Source: Fragilaria crotonensis
Taxonomy: Eukaryota > Bacillariophyta > Fragilariophyceae > Fragilariales > Fragilariaceae
DNA: 64,000 nucleotides
Direction of reading: 5' to 3'
Assembly (NCBI GenBank): GCA_022925895.1
Contig: JAKSYS010000074.1
Location: 79,015-143,014 of the forward strand
The notes under the pieces are model-generated. The model was given only the letters and a program-made list of their open reading frames with translations, was not told the DNA's origin and searched no databases. The position numbers were made by a program, and so were the translations under genes. This document shows, piece after piece, positions 41,070 through 52,496 of the stretch. Numbering within the stretch: position 1 is the stretch's first letter; each line of letters starts with the position of its first letter.

Positions 41070-42082
41070 TTAATCACAACAACCAGCTCTGCATACGATT
41101 TCACCGGCGTCAATTGCAGGAGTCACATGTGAGCAGAGGACAGACGGAATTGTCCCCGTCAAGTTATTTCGGAACAACCATAACGTATCCAGCAGAGACA
41201 AGCGTCCTAACTCAGTGGGAACCTTGGAAGGCAAGCTGTTGGTTTGCAAATACAACCGAGTCATTTGTGTCAAGAGCCCCATCTGAGTTGGAATACTTGA
41301 TGACAAATTGTTGCGGGCGGCGGAAAACAAGTTGAGCAGTGTCAAGCGCCCAATTTCGCTTGGAATCCTGGATGACAAGGACCTGTCAGAGAAATCCAAA
41401 TATGTCAGCTTCGTCTAGTCGTTGTGTCGCCTGAATTTAGGAGCGCGTCAAACTTGGTTCTCGATTGACAAACAGACAATGATGGAATTGTTAGAAAATT
41501 GCAAGCAATTTGTATTGCGGAGAATGTGGGTGCTCTCGTGGGCGCTCTCGTGGGCGCTCTCGTGGGCGCTCTCGTGGGCGCTCTCGTGGGCGCTCTCGTG
41601 GGCGCTCTCGTGGGCGCTCTCGTGGGCGCTCTCGTGGGCGCTCTCGTGGGCGCTCTCGTGGGCGCTCTCGTGGGTGCTGTCGTGGGGTTGGCGGTGGGTG
41701 CTGTCGTGGGGTTGGCGGTGGGCGCTGTCGTGGGTGCTGTCGTGGGGTTGGCGGTGGGTGCTGTCGTGGGTGCTGTCGTGGGGTTGTCAGTGGGTGCTGC
41801 GGAAGGGTTGGCAGTGGGGTTGTCAGTGGGTGCTGCGGTCGGGTTGTCAGTGGGTGCTGTCGTCGGGTTGGCAGTGGGTGCTGCGGTAGGGTTGTCAGTG
41901 GGTGCTGCGGTAGGGTTGTCAGTGGATGCTGCGGTAGGGTTTGCAGTGGGTCGTACGGTAGGGTCGGAAGTTGGTGCTGCGGTACGGTTGATCGGGCCCA
42001 CAGCTTTGATCTGCATCCCTTTTTGTGCATCACATACCACGGCAAGCGATGCAAGGGATAGATAAATGTTGATCATGGTCAT
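41070..42082 (-). CDS. Secreted LRR protein with P/T-rich stalk (one frameshift)
   Basis: The start chosen is the Met at 42082 (MTMINIYLSLASLAVVCDAQ), a clean signal peptide; 14 upstream in-frame codons lack this character. A long NPTAAPT / APTR repeat stalk follows (about residues 35-180), then an LRR N-cap IQIACNFLTIPSLSVCQSR with paired Cys. The frame breaks near 41415 and resumes in KLTYLDFSDRSL, followed by about three 24-aa LRRs (RIPSEIGRLTLLNLFSA, SIPTQMGLLTQMTRLYL, KVPTELGRLSLLDTLWL) and a C-cap (CRAGCCD). The N-cap and LRRs are close to those of the membrane LRR genes at 14584-19241, but here the protein is secreted or wall-attached rather than membrane-spanning. The break is small and could be a sequence error. 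Confidence 0.78.
41529..41960. repeat. 12-bp tandem repeat (APTR-coding) and degenerate continuation
   Basis: About twelve near-perfect copies of GGGCGCTCTCGT (12 bp, four residues APTR on the minus strand) at 41529-41672, then imperfect 12-18-bp relatives to 41960 coding (N)PT-A/T-APT. Because the unit is a multiple of three, several other frames on both strands stay open, which explains the overlapping spurious ORFs here. Confidence 0.88.
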
Positions 42083-42124
42083 GCTGTAGAAATCAATGAT
42101 CCTACCAAGGAACGATGGCAACAA

Positions 42125-44006
42125 AATTCATCATTTGAGGCTTGTGTGAACTTCAAACTCGTTGCCGTGACTTGCGGCGAGTTCTGCGGTGTTCGCAAGA
42201 TTGACTTTGCAGTGGTTGTATAAATGTGACACTTGTGTCCTTTTCTTGACGTATTTAGTATCGAATTGGTGAAATGTAAACGTGCCTGCTACCGTAATAA
42301 AGAAAGCACGAAACGAGAGTTCAATAGTGTTGCCTTAATAAGAAATTCGCTAAATATAGGCTTTTCCTCCTTGAGACAATGCTTCGAGTATGTAGGACAA
42401 TTCTAGTACTGGTGATGGGACATATCCGTAAGTGACATAAAAGTCGGAAGAGCGTCGGCGAGCTTTTCTATTTCACAACAGTTGTATACGAAGTTGTTCG
42501 CTGCGCCACTTCGAAACCAGTCTGTTGTTCTCTCTTGTTTCCGTTCGGGTTGCCCAGAGTATCTCTCCGTCATGATCGACGGTGTAGGTAGTCAGCATTA
42601 GTGGTAACGTACGACTGTAGGGGCGAGGTAGACTGATGTTTGGGTTGGTCGAGGGGATTCCCTCGACGGTAAATTCAGCTCCAACTCCCCGGATGTTGGG
42701 TGGTCCAGGGGTGGGCTTGGGGAAAATTAAACGATTAGTAAGCTATTGACTTAGTTGCTGGGATGGAAGTTTGCTTGGCACAGTCGGTTCACTTTGGTGG
42801 ATCGATGTGGGCAAAATCTCCCACTCCAGCGGCTTGGATCGGCGAGTTCACGTTGCAGCTAGTTTTCGCGTTCAACGGTGAATCGTGGATGTCACCGTAT
42901 CCATTACGTATGTATGCATACAACATGCCGATACGACATGCCGATATGAACTGCCGATCCGGGGCAACGATAGTACAGGTAGTCGTGCCCGTAGTGCTGC
43001 CCGTACAGTACTTTCGTGCCCCGTTGTAGTAGTGGCGCTGGAGGCACAGTACTGTGCTCCCACCCCAGACCATGTAAATTAGGACATAAAACCTGATGCG
43101 CTAGCAGTGCAACAAATTATGCATCCTACTTCTCTTTAAACTTACTTAGTTCTGCTTGTATGTCCACATTGCACAGACTACCTGATACACTAGCCCGAAT
43201 TATGCATACTATCTCTATCTCCATAACGGTCAGTTCAATATGGATGTGACAATCTGGCTTGTCGTAATCATGTCGTTCCAGGACTGAGGTTGCCGAAAGA
43301 GCACCGGTATCAGTAGTAGCAGAGACAAGTAGTCGGTTTTTGAAATCTTGACAATGGCTGCGATAGTACCAGGTGCTTTAAGGCACGCGTCCATTCTTTG
43401 CAACGTACAGTATTTGTTGACGTTGTGCGCCAACTACGACACCACGACTATGCTGGTTTGCGTGTTCTCCAGTATGTCTTAAGATATAAGAGATTGGAAG
43501 CATAACGACGAAGTCATTCCTCGTCGAAACGACATGATTAGCAACTCCCAAGTTAGAACCCAACATGTGAAGGTTGAACAAGGACAATGAAGCACCATAG
43601 TGACAAAATCAAAAACCTGCTCTCGCAATTGCCGCATCATCTCTGTCATTCTCTAGTCCAATTGCGATAGGTGATTGGAGAAGTTGCATTGAAAGGACAG
43701 GGATGACGAAATTGTGCCGGACAATGCATTCTTGGTGGACAAGGACACTTTTTTTCAAGGTTCGAGGTCGTATCCACGCTCGCATTTTCTACCTGGCATC
43801 TGGAGTACTCGGTTGAGGTTGTGGTCATATCTTTGCTGAAATCTATTTCCTGACTGTACGACAATGAAAGCACTGTCATTAAAATTTATAGGAGATACAA
43901 TGACTGTGCCCAGGAAAGCGAAAATGCGTTCGTCAAGAACGCGCTCGCCCTAGGGGCTTGAACGATTTGTCCTTTGCAGGGGACAACGTGAGAAAGACTG
44001 TTATTC
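42125..44006. other. Region without recognised gene; possible LRR fragment
   Basis: Mostly non-coding. On the minus strand around 43760-43665, LSTKNALSGTISSSLSFQCNFS resembles a decayed LRR repeat. 42900-43070 is rich in short inverted CGATA/TATCG and GTAC words. The minus frames at 43230-43600 are unrecognised. Confidence 0.35.
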
Positions 44007-44012
44007 CTGACC
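44007..44012. repeat. Left target-site duplication of the third copia
   Basis: CTGACC, repeated at 50296-50301 immediately outside the other LTR. Confidence 0.8.
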
Positions 44013-44328
44013 TGTGATTTTACTACCTATCGGTACTATCTAACCTGTGATAGACGAATAGGATGTAAAGGGCTTTAGTATTTTGTAAATTGGTGTTAGC
44101 CAATATTGTGAGCATTGATCGTAGATTATTATTTGATCCAGAATGTGGGGACATTAGTACCTTGACATAATGGTGACATGATTGCAAGTACAATTCCTAC
44201 CACAATTGATACTGTACCTATGACCGAGTATTGTATCATAAGGTCATAATACGGTAAGTCGATTTGGGTAGCGTTGTCATACTGTGCTTAGCCGTACTGC
44301 TGTCCGGCTGTACCGTCGTATCATCACA
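44013..44328 (-). repeat. 3' LTR of the third copia (left end on the plus strand)
   Basis: 316 bp; differs from the other LTR by one T in a homopolymer (GGGCTTTAG here, GGGCTTTTAG at 50036-50045). The polypurine tract GTGAGGGAG lies directly inside (44329-44337 on the plus strand as CTCCCTCAC). Confidence 0.92.
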
Positions 44329-44367
44329 CTCCCTCACGCGTCCAAATTGAGCTCTGCGTTCAGCGCA

Positions 44368-46548
44368 TCACCATCCCATGACAGTGCGTCTGTGCTTTGC
44401 CAATTGGATCTCGTTGAGAGCCTTTGTCAGATAGTCGGCTGGCTGTTCTTCCGTTGCGATCGCATGGATACTTATCTCCTGCCGTTCCACGTAGTCTCTG
44501 AAGTGATGCAATCGTATGTTGAGGTGTTTCGTTCTTGGACGATATTTATGTACCTTCGCCATTCGCCACTGTTGTCCTCGAAGACGCGGCAGTGAACTAG
44601 TGAACTTGGCCTGCGCGGTGGCGATGGGATACCCTCTTGACTTCATCTCCTTCAGAAGTTCCATGATTGGTATGGCGTCCCTGAGCGCGTAGCTGAGTCC
44701 AGTGTACTCGCTCTCTGTGGTGGACAGTGCGATTTCGGTTTGCAACTGGGATTTCCAGAGCAAGGGACATCCCGCATAGTTTATAATATACCCGTGTCGG
44801 GAACGGGCAGTGTCTCGATCGGTCGCTGCTTCAACTGGATCCCAGTCACCACAGAAACTCGCATCCACGAACACTTCAAGATCCTTTCCACTTATCGGAT
44901 TCAATATTGTCCCTTGGTGTCGAGTCCCTTTCAGATATCTGCCGAGCCACCTAATGGCGTCTCCATGTTCGCGTTTAGGATCTGAGACGAAGCGTGCGCA
45001 CTGATGCACAGCAAACGATATGTCACTCCTTGTCGCCTTTTCCAAGTAGTTGAGTTTACCCACTACGGAACGGTAATTGAATGAGTTGTCGAATGCCGAT
45101 GAGCCGCTGTGCCTTGTGAGCAACTTTGAAGAGGCGCTGGGGTTGTCCTTGGTTTTACCGAGTCGTCATTCATGCGAAGGTCATCAAGGATTTGTCCGAT
45201 CAAGTGAGGTTGAGTCAGATGTATCGTTCCATCATCCTTGCGCTCGATGTTGACGCCTAGGAAGTCAGCCAGGTCACCCTCTACTGTTATTGCCAGTCGA
45301 GCCTTGTTCTTCAAGTCTTCAATCACCCTGTCGATCTCATCTTTGTCTGGTCCGGCCAGAAGACTGTCATCCGTGTAAAGAACATACAGTGTCTTTCCTC
45401 GGTAGAAGACACATTCGTCAACCTTGGACTGTTTGAATCCCAGGTCGTTGATCAGCTTATCGACGAGGAATTTGTTCCATACACGCCCAGCCTGCTTCTG
45501 CCCGTATATGTTCCGATGAATCATGAGAACATAGGCTCTTGGATCACCCATCTTCGAGCTCTACCTCGGATGGTATTTTCATGTAGAGTGTTCTTTCTAC
45601 TGGCGCCTGTGCGAACGCTTGGACGAAGTCAATTTGTTTCGTGTGCCATCCGTGCACCGCAGTGAGCGTCAGTAACATGCGGACGGAGTTCCAGGAGGCT
45701 ACTGGTGAATATGTTTCATTATAGTGCACTCCGTGGCGCATGCGTGATCCGTCGATGTTAAGTCTGGCCTTGTACTTCTTGACTGCACCGGTCTTCGCGT
45801 CGCGTTTACGTTTCAGTTGCCATACTGCCGGAAGTATGATCTCACCTTGCGGTACCTCCGACTTTGGTATTACGGTAAAGTTGCCGTTTTCGAACTGATC
45901 TCCCAGTTCTTTCTCCATTCCCTCTAGGAATTTCGCCCAATCCTTTTCTTTCATTGCTTCGTGGAAGTAAAGGGTATCGGGGTCCGACACCGCTTTGTAT
46001 GCGAGGAGCGGGTCATCGTGATCGCGATCGTCATCGGGGAACATTGCTGCGAAGCAGAACAGTTCGCCCTCAACATCATCGGCGGTTAATGGGGATAGCT
46101 CCGCCATCATGGCCTCGATCGTTAATCGTCGAATCGGCTTCGTCTTTCGACCGGACCGTGTTACTGTTACAGTGTTACGGTCCACAACTTCGCTGTGGCT
46201 TCCACTGCCAGTTTTCGAAGTTCGAGACACTCGGTTGTTCTCGTTTGCTGCAGCTTGTTCACTCTGTTGTTGTGACTCCGGAGTACCTGCCTGATTCGTC
46301 GATGCCTTTTCCTGCCTTTTCCTTTTCCTGTTTCCGGAGGTGTTGACTCCCTCAGAGCTCCACGTCCGTTCGATTGTGGTTTGTTCCTCTGGGCCTTTGT
46401 TTCTGTCCGTCAGAGTCTCCCTCTGAGCGACAAATCCTGCCCTATTCTGCCATTTGGATTTCACCGTGATGTCTTTGACGGTTTCGAATGCTGCGTCAAA
46501 TGCGACATGGAATTGTGGACTTACGAGCGCCGTTTCTATCCAGTACAA
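44368..46548 (-). pseudogene. Copia RT and RNase H of the third element (frameshifted)
   Basis: Three overlapping stretches. 46548-45544 ends an integrase-RT linker and holds the RT fingers (AVWQLKRKRDAKTGAVKKYKA, QIDFVQAFAQAPVE). 45551-45063 holds RNIYGQKQAGRVWNKF and the catalytic YTDD (about 45370). 45123-44368 holds RNase H (VFVDASFCGDW, RSRHGYI, STTESEY) and the C-tail ADYLTKAL. Junctions are single-base: at 45550 GATGGGTGATCC should read without the extra T, and at about 45130 one base is off in the TKDNPSASSKLLTRH block. Removing these would leave a conventional copia RT. Confidence 0.9.
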
Positions 46549-48346
46549 GCGCTACGTTCCTTCCGTGGTGAGGTGACGTGCCGATGTATATTCCCACCTT
46601 CGATCTGCTTTTCCATTTGTGAAACGGTTGCTGACCCTGAAGGCTGTTGTCCAGCACATATGCTGGACATCCAAACGGTTTCCAATGTTTTGGATTTGAT
46701 ACCACTTTTGTCTTCGTGAATATCTCCGTCGGCGATCGTCGTTCCTTATCCTGGAGGCATGGTGTGTTGTTTATTGCTTCGTTCGCGACTCGTACTGCGT
46801 ACGGCCATAGGTTTGCCGTCACACCATCTGGCCACCGTGAGCTTGCATGGATCAGCATCGAGCGAGCCATTTCCTGAAGCTCTCTGATGCGTCTCGGCAA
46901 TGCCGTTTTGATGATGTGCGTTCACACCCGCAAAGGTGAGTCCCTGGCCGTCCTTCGCAGGTGTCAGTCCAAAGTCGTGCTTTGAATATGCCATTGTCAG
47001 CGTGATAATTTTCGACTGTTATGCCGTGTCGCTTTGCGTACCGCTCAAAAGCTTTCTTGCCATCGACAGTTTCTCTGCGGATGCTGTCTTCTGCAAGTAG
47101 ACGTAACCCATTCGACTAAACTGATCAACGTATACTGTCGCATATTTGTATCGTTTGGTCGTGAGAAATCCTGTCATCTGTGCTATCAAACCTGGTGTCG
47201 GCGATACCAACTGGTCGACGGATACTATTTGTCCGGGTCTCACAGGTGTTCCTTCATCGATGAGGTTCTTCCTGGTCTTGCCTCGCCATGGCCTTCGTGT
47301 TGCTTTTGCGTACAGGCACGCTGTGCATATTGGGGTTCTGCACTTTGCCAGGCGTCGCGGTAGTATGCCTTGTTCGGCCATTGTTTGAAGCTTTTTCATT
47401 GGCACATGTCCATATTGATGGTGCAACATCAACAACTCTGCCATTTCCTCTTTGGCTGTCGAGTTTCTTCGTCGAGTATCACGTTTGGGGTGCTGACCAT
47501 ATTTGCGGTGGCGTTTTCCCTCTGAGTTTGTCGGGCGGACCTTGTAGATTAAAGTCCGTTTGTGACGGTTTGTCGTTATCGACTTCCGGAGGTCGTTGCC
47601 AGAAATGTTGCCACGACAGTGCGGTCGTAACCGGCACCTCATCGTGAGCATCATCGTCGTCATCATCGGAGATGATGCCGCTGGGTAACGCCATCGGTTG
47701 TCGACAATGGTCCGCGTCGTCAATCTCACAACAGAAGGCCGCAAATTGAGAGTACCCGTGTGCCAAGGAAATGTCGCACGTTATCGCGTTTTCCGAGAGG
47801 CACGTGACGCTTGCTGGCACCGTCGTTCCAGTACAGGACGCATTCGGTTGCATTCGTGTGTTCTCCGCACGAGTTTTTGCGGTTCCGATTGCTGCCAGTC
47901 TGGCTCTGCGCCCAATGTTGTGGACTGAGCAGCCTTACCTTCCCATCAGGAATGAAGTATGAGTTTGGAATATCGAACGTGGACTTGCATCCGGCGTCGT
48001 CCTCCCAACTCCAACGTATTGTCCCAACGTGGACATTGGTTGTCCTGGAGCCGCCAAAGCCTTTCACAACTCGACTGCTTGGCTTGAGCTCTCCGATAAA
48101 GTCTTCTCGCGTGTGGGAAATGCATCCCGAGCATCGATTGTCGATCCCGATAAGAGAGGAGTCTGTATCAAAGTGCACTGAGCGCTCTGTGGCAATCGCA
48201 GTTCGTGCTTGCATCGCCAAAACTGACATAGCGGTTACCGCGCTACGGTGTCGATGTGCCTTCAGCGTTGTGCGAAGTCTTCGGTGTGGAGTTCGGCGTG
48301 CGTTTGACTTGAGATTGGACTCCATCCAATCGCCCAGTGTGCTCAT
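46496..48346 (-). pseudogene. Copia protease and integrase of the third element (frameshifted)
   Basis: The 48346-47726 stretch holds an aspartic protease with the unusual site HFDTDSSLIGIDNRCSGCIS and GFGGSRTTNVHVG. 47744-47019 holds the integrase zinc finger (MLHHQYGHVPMKKL ... CRTPICTACLYAKATRRPW) and first acid (VSVDQLVSP). The second (HADNG) and third (HQNGIAE) acids sit around 47000-46890, then RIRELQEMARSMLIHAS and KPFGCPAYVLDNSL. At least three frame changes. The zinc finger and DDE triad are all visible. Confidence 0.88.
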
Positions 48347-49947
48347 TACCGACTCTGTCTTGCTGCACAGGTAAGACCATAACTTGCCTGCGATTGATAT
48401 TTTCTTCGTCTGTTCTTTCTGACGTACTCATCGTCACTGCTGTATAGCGCATGGTGTATCATGATGACGGTGAGTTGAACGGTCTGATGCTTGACATGAG
48501 GATCGAGTTTATAATGGTCCTCCGAATCGTCCTCAATGTGTTGGCGGTACTTCGTGTGACGTCTTGGATTGTTGTCGCAAGTTTCGAATGGGGTTGAGGC
48601 CAGTTCAATAATACTAGTATGAGAGTGGTTACCCATGCTAATCGGCTGGCCCACCTGAGAAGTCATTCCGTTTCTCCCCAGATGATACAGCCTCGGATGC
48701 CTGCTTCTCAATCCTTGCAACGTACGCTTTGGCGATCTTCAACTTCTTGGCGAGCTCTCTTTCTTATCGCCCTTATCGTTTGAGGTGTCGGTCGCTTCGC
48801 GTTTGCTGCCGGATGAAGCTTGCGCCCCTCCCTTGCATTCATTGGGCTTGTGTGCCCTCCACTTCTCACACTTGCCGCCTGTGTCTTTTCCGCACCAGTA
48901 CCAGGTGAAGCCTTTGTGTTCGACTTCCTTCTTATCGCCTTGCTTGGGCTTAGACCATGTCTTGGGATGACCTTTCTGCTTGTTGTGTCCCTTCTTGTTC
49001 TTGGACTTGTCGCTGGTCTTCTTTCCACTAGTCTTCTTTCCCAGTTCAAACGATACTTCTTGTTTAAGTTCTTAACCGTAGTTTCGAGTTTTGCTTCAAG
49101 CGCGACTATTTTCTCTTCTGCTGTTGGCGCGTTCCACGTTCCCTTCTCGACCATTGAGTCGTACTTGTTCTTCGCCGCTAACATTAACTCATCCGGCGTC
49201 ATCTCCTCGCTCCTTCATGATCATCCTGTTTGCGTCCCAGCCATGCTCGGAAGACTTCGTCGCTTGCTGCTCCGTAGCCTTTAAACAGGTTGATTAGGAG
49301 ATCGGAGGTCGATTGGTTTCGCGCCGTCAGGGACTGTAAGAGCAGCTTCACGTACTGGTTGAATCGTCCGATGTCGCTGTCGATAGTGGTGATGTACTGA
49401 TCGAGACTGGACAATTTTGTACGGATTTGGTTGGTGGTAGCGTTTGTGTCGAGGTGGCTCTCCTGATAATTACCTTGAGGAGTGCGACTCCACTGCATAC
49501 GTTATTCTCACCAATCCGATACTGGCTCGACCAAATGGACACTTTCTTCTTGGCATCGGTTGTCAGGGAGGCCATAAGACACTTGTATAGCATGTAAGTG
49601 TCCTGTGCTGGTCTCCCCTTCTTCGATGTATTGAAGTTCGGATATAACGACTTGCTCCAATGTCAACGTTCCATAGTTCTCGATGAGGTTTTCTTCTCTC
49701 TCATCTGGTTCGTCAGCATTCAACGTGATGTTCAGAATCCCTCCTGTCCAACCCATCTCGTCGGCTCTGTCTTGAACGTCCTTGAGGAATTGAAACAGGT
49801 TGTCCGCCTCACAGTTGAATAAGTCGTCCATACTTGCCTGATACCCGCCTTGTAGATCTTCGCATGGTCGCTCCTCGTGTAATCGAGGGCACCGTCAATA
49901 GCCAGTGCTGGGGAGCGCGAAGATAACTGGGGTTCTTCTTCTTCCAT
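48347..49947 (-). pseudogene. Copia gag of the third element (frameshifted)
   Basis: The likely start is the ATG at 49947 (MEEEEPQLSSRSPALAIDG), only about 30 bp inside the 5' LTR. Open pieces continue at 49831 (MDDLFNCEADNLFQFLKDV), 49593, 49498 and 49202 (MTPDELMLAAKNKYDSMV, KIVALEAKLET). Around 48900-48810 a Cys/His knuckle is readable (WYWCGKDTGGKCEKW, then H-x4-C), followed by a Lys/Ser-rich stretch and a linker to the protease. Gag packages the RNA genome. About five frame changes are needed. Confidence 0.82.
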
Positions 49948-49978
49948 GTTCTTGTTCTTTACTTGCGCAGAGGAAGCG

Positions 49979-50295
49979 TGTGATTTTACTACCTATCGGT
50001 ACTATCTAACCTGTGATAGACGAATAGGATGTAAAGGGCTTTTAGTATTTTGTAAATTGGTGTTAGCCAATATTGTGAGCATTGATCGTAGATTATTATT
50101 TGATCCAGAATGTGGGGACATTAGTACCTTGACATAATGGTGACATGATTGCAAGTACAATTCCTACCACAATTGATACTGTACCTATGACCGAGTATTG
50201 TATCATAAGGTCATAATACGGTAAGTCGATTTGGGTAGCGTTGTCATACTGTGCTTAGCCGTACTGCTGTCCGGCTGTACCGTCGTATCATCACA
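49979..50295 (-). repeat. 5' LTR of the third copia (right end on the plus strand)
   Basis: 317 bp, TGTGATTTTACTACC ... CGTATCATCACA on the plus strand; the partner of 44013-44328. Followed by the target duplication CTGACC (50296-50301). Confidence 0.92.
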
Positions 50296-50439
50296 CTGAC
50301 CCGATCGGAAGCTGTGCGACAGATTCTGTGCTTTAGAATTGCACCACAAGCAAACACGACAGTCTTTATGTTCCCCAGCTCAGGTGTCTCGAGTCAATAT
50401 GGTGGCTCGAACCCTTGACGCAGTTACAAAAGCATTTTA

Positions 50440-51161
50440 GAGCAGGTCTTATCATGGGGTTAAATGAGTCCAATAAAAATCAAAAAAGCAAGTCTTATAT
50501 GGGAGGGTATAAGAGCAGGTCTTATCATGGGGTTAAGTGAGTCCCGAATCGAAAAAAAATCAAAAAAGCAAGTCTTATGGGAGGGTATAAGTCATTTTTT
50601 AGGATCTTGGATTTGACCCCCTGGGGTCTATATTTTAATCCCGGGTCTAAATTCAGCAAATTTGACCCCAGGGTCAAAGTTTAGACCCCGAGGGGTCTAA
50701 ATATTCTACGCGTTTCCTACGCCATATATACCTCTATCCCCTTTTTCTTCGGCACGAATTCTGCTCGTCAATGCATGGTGGATGTCACACTAGTAGCACA
50801 TCACTACATGTATGCATACACAACAATGCCACCTCCACAACACATGATCCGGAGAAGAGATGTGAGCACTCCTGTTAAATTTGTTCCATTTTCTTTTCTA
50901 CAATGATCACCACATGGCCATCAGTCTCCTGTGGGTGTGATTTGCTTCGCAATCAAATTTGCCATGGCAATGTTGTTGTTGACGATGAGTGACGAGTATA
51001 GAAGGGAGCTCGACTCTTGATTTTTTCAACACTGTTCTTCAAAAAGGTTTGAGTTATTAAGCAAAATGATAAGACTTGCTTTTTCGTTGGACGTGGAGGA
51101 TCTAAAATTTAGACCCCAGGGGTTAAACTGCCAAAATTTAACCTGATGATAAGACCTGCAC
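50440..51161. mobile_element. MITE / non-autonomous DNA transposon with TTA duplications
   Basis: 722 bp with inverted ends: left GAGCAGGTCTTATCATGGGG, right the complement of GATGATAAGACCTGCAC. Subterminal inverted segments also pair: AGCAAGTCTTAT with ATAAGACTTGCT, and GACCCCCTGGGGTC with GACCCCAGGGGTT. TTA at 50437-50439 and 51162-51164 flanks it, the duplication typical of PIF/Harbinger elements. The left end carries a tandem duplication of about 75 bp (50440-50512 and 50513-50590). GACCCC/GGGGTC palindromes at 50615-50695 add secondary structure. No coding capacity. Confidence 0.75.
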
Positions 51162-51436
51162 TTATGGTGCAGACATTTTTTGAGACCTGATGTGGAGTGT
51201 AGCTGAGCCTTCTTTGCGGACTCCCACCGAATTCGGAATCTATGGCTGGGTGCAAATAAATAGTACTTTGGGTAGCCATCGTAGCTCTCGTCTAAAATAT
51301 GTTTAGTTCTAAATTCGTCTATGATGAGCACCAGAAAGATTTCTGTATAAAAAAGCTACAATATTGCATATTTTGAAAGCATGCTCTGGAGAATTTGCAG
51401 ACGAGAGAAACATCACATTCTTCCCAGAAACAAAGC

Positions 51437-51482
51437 ACATCATCACTCATCACTCATCACTCATCACTCATCACTCATCACT
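51437..51482. repeat. 8-bp microsatellite (CATCACTC)n
   Basis: Five to six copies of CATCACTC. The stop codon of the adjacent minus-strand transposase frame falls inside it (51464-51466), so repeat-length change alters the protein's C-terminus. Confidence 0.85.
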
Positions 51483-52391
51483 TCATGCCTCCATGATGAT
51501 TTGTAGTCGAAGTCGAACACGCAACGGTACGTTTTGAAGTTGTTGATCAGCTTGTCAACTGCTACTGGACCGAACTTCAAACAATCATGATGAGTTTGTG
51601 GATCAACTTGCCCTGTGTCGACAGCATGGTATGCCATCATATATTGTCGTGCTCGACGTGCATACTTTCTAACTCTCTCAATCGTTATAACTTCTTCCGA
51701 CAGGCAATGATATAAACTGGTCTTGAAATTGTCCTTCCTCTCTTTTGTGCAAGGCTTAATCTTCTGTATTCACCCTTCGCGCCACCCCAAACATACTCAA
51801 CACCCTCTCCTGCAAGCTCAGCATGACACTTCGGAGTCAAAAGGACCTCAACTCCGATACACTCTGCAATGTGTTGAAGCATGCCCTCTTTGTTAACAAA
51901 GTCATTGCACAAACCCAGAATATGCCTCAAGCTTGTTCCATAGTCAACTACACTCCCAAATGCATCCTTCTTTCCGGTAAGTGAATACTGTCTGATGTTG
52001 GTGGCGTCAATCAACCCTCTTTCCCACAGTACCTGTAATAACCACTTTGCTTTCCCTTCCCATCTTTCCTTTATCTTCTCAGCTGTCTTAGTGATCGCAA
52101 CGCTGTTAGTAGGCATGCATAAGTCCGCCAACTTCCGTTTGTTTTTCCCCTTAACGGAAATCCCCCTGCCTCGAAGTTCAACCTCCAATTCTGCTCAATT
52201 CCGCTCGATGACTTTTTCAACACGTCTTGAGGTCGGAATCTCATGTTGCAAACAAAGGTCCCTAAGGGGGCGGTCGGATTTCTATATAAAATTACTTCGG
52301 GGATGTATTTTTTTACTTGATACATCGGGTGGGAATTTAATATTGGAAAACTTGCATCAGGTGTGTCTTTTTCAGCATTGGGTGGTACCAT
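51464..52391 (-). pseudogene. DDE-superfamily transposase, C-terminal part with SAP-like motif (frameshifted)
   Basis: Three open stretches. 52391-52200 holds HPMYQVKKYIPEVIL and CNMRFRPQDVLKKSSS. 52188-51685 holds a SAP-like motif (LRGRGISVKGKNKRKLADLC), ILWERG-type and YSLTGKKDAFGSVVDYGTSL blocks, and TPKCHAELAGEGVEYVWGGA, the equivalent of the PP-HPELNPIE-W block carrying the last acid of Tc1/pogo-like DDE enzymes. After a shift near 51700, ERVRKYARRARQYMMAYHAVD and KLINNFKTYRCVFDFDYKSS follow. The first catalytic acids are not identified, so the N-terminal half may be lost. It would cut and join transposon ends. It may or may not belong to the MITE on its left. Confidence 0.6.
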
Positions 52392-52496
52392 AAGATACGC
52401 AACCGCTTCATCGGGTGGTACAGAGCTCCGCCGTAGGGGTCCCTATTCGTCGTCATCACATCGTCAGCATGGCAGGCGCGGATCAGCCACAAAAAT

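Larger units (their letters stand above)
44013..50295 (-). mobile_element. Full-length Ty1/copia element, minus strand
   Basis: 6.28 kb between CTGACC duplications, with 316/317-bp LTRs that begin TGTGA and end TCACA (perfect 5-bp terminal inverted repeats). Minus-strand order: gag with Cys/His knuckle, protease, integrase with HHCC zinc finger, RT (YTDD), RNase H. Different lineage from the other two copia elements: protease written FDTDSS...DNRCSGCIS, a normal HHCC integrase finger, and no chromodomain-like segment noticed. The coding region changes frame about a dozen times although the LTRs differ by only one base. Confidence 0.93.

Noticed and set aside
41529-41960. CRISPR-like array of short regular repeats
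   Set aside because: Repeats are contiguous with no unique spacers, code for APTR, and the DNA is eukaryotic.
41422-42065. Long open frames on the plus strand (up to ~188 codons, Val-Gly-Ala or Arg-Gly repeats)
   Set aside because: Artefacts of the 12-bp minisatellite, which keeps several frames open; the minus frame has the signal peptide and LRR context.
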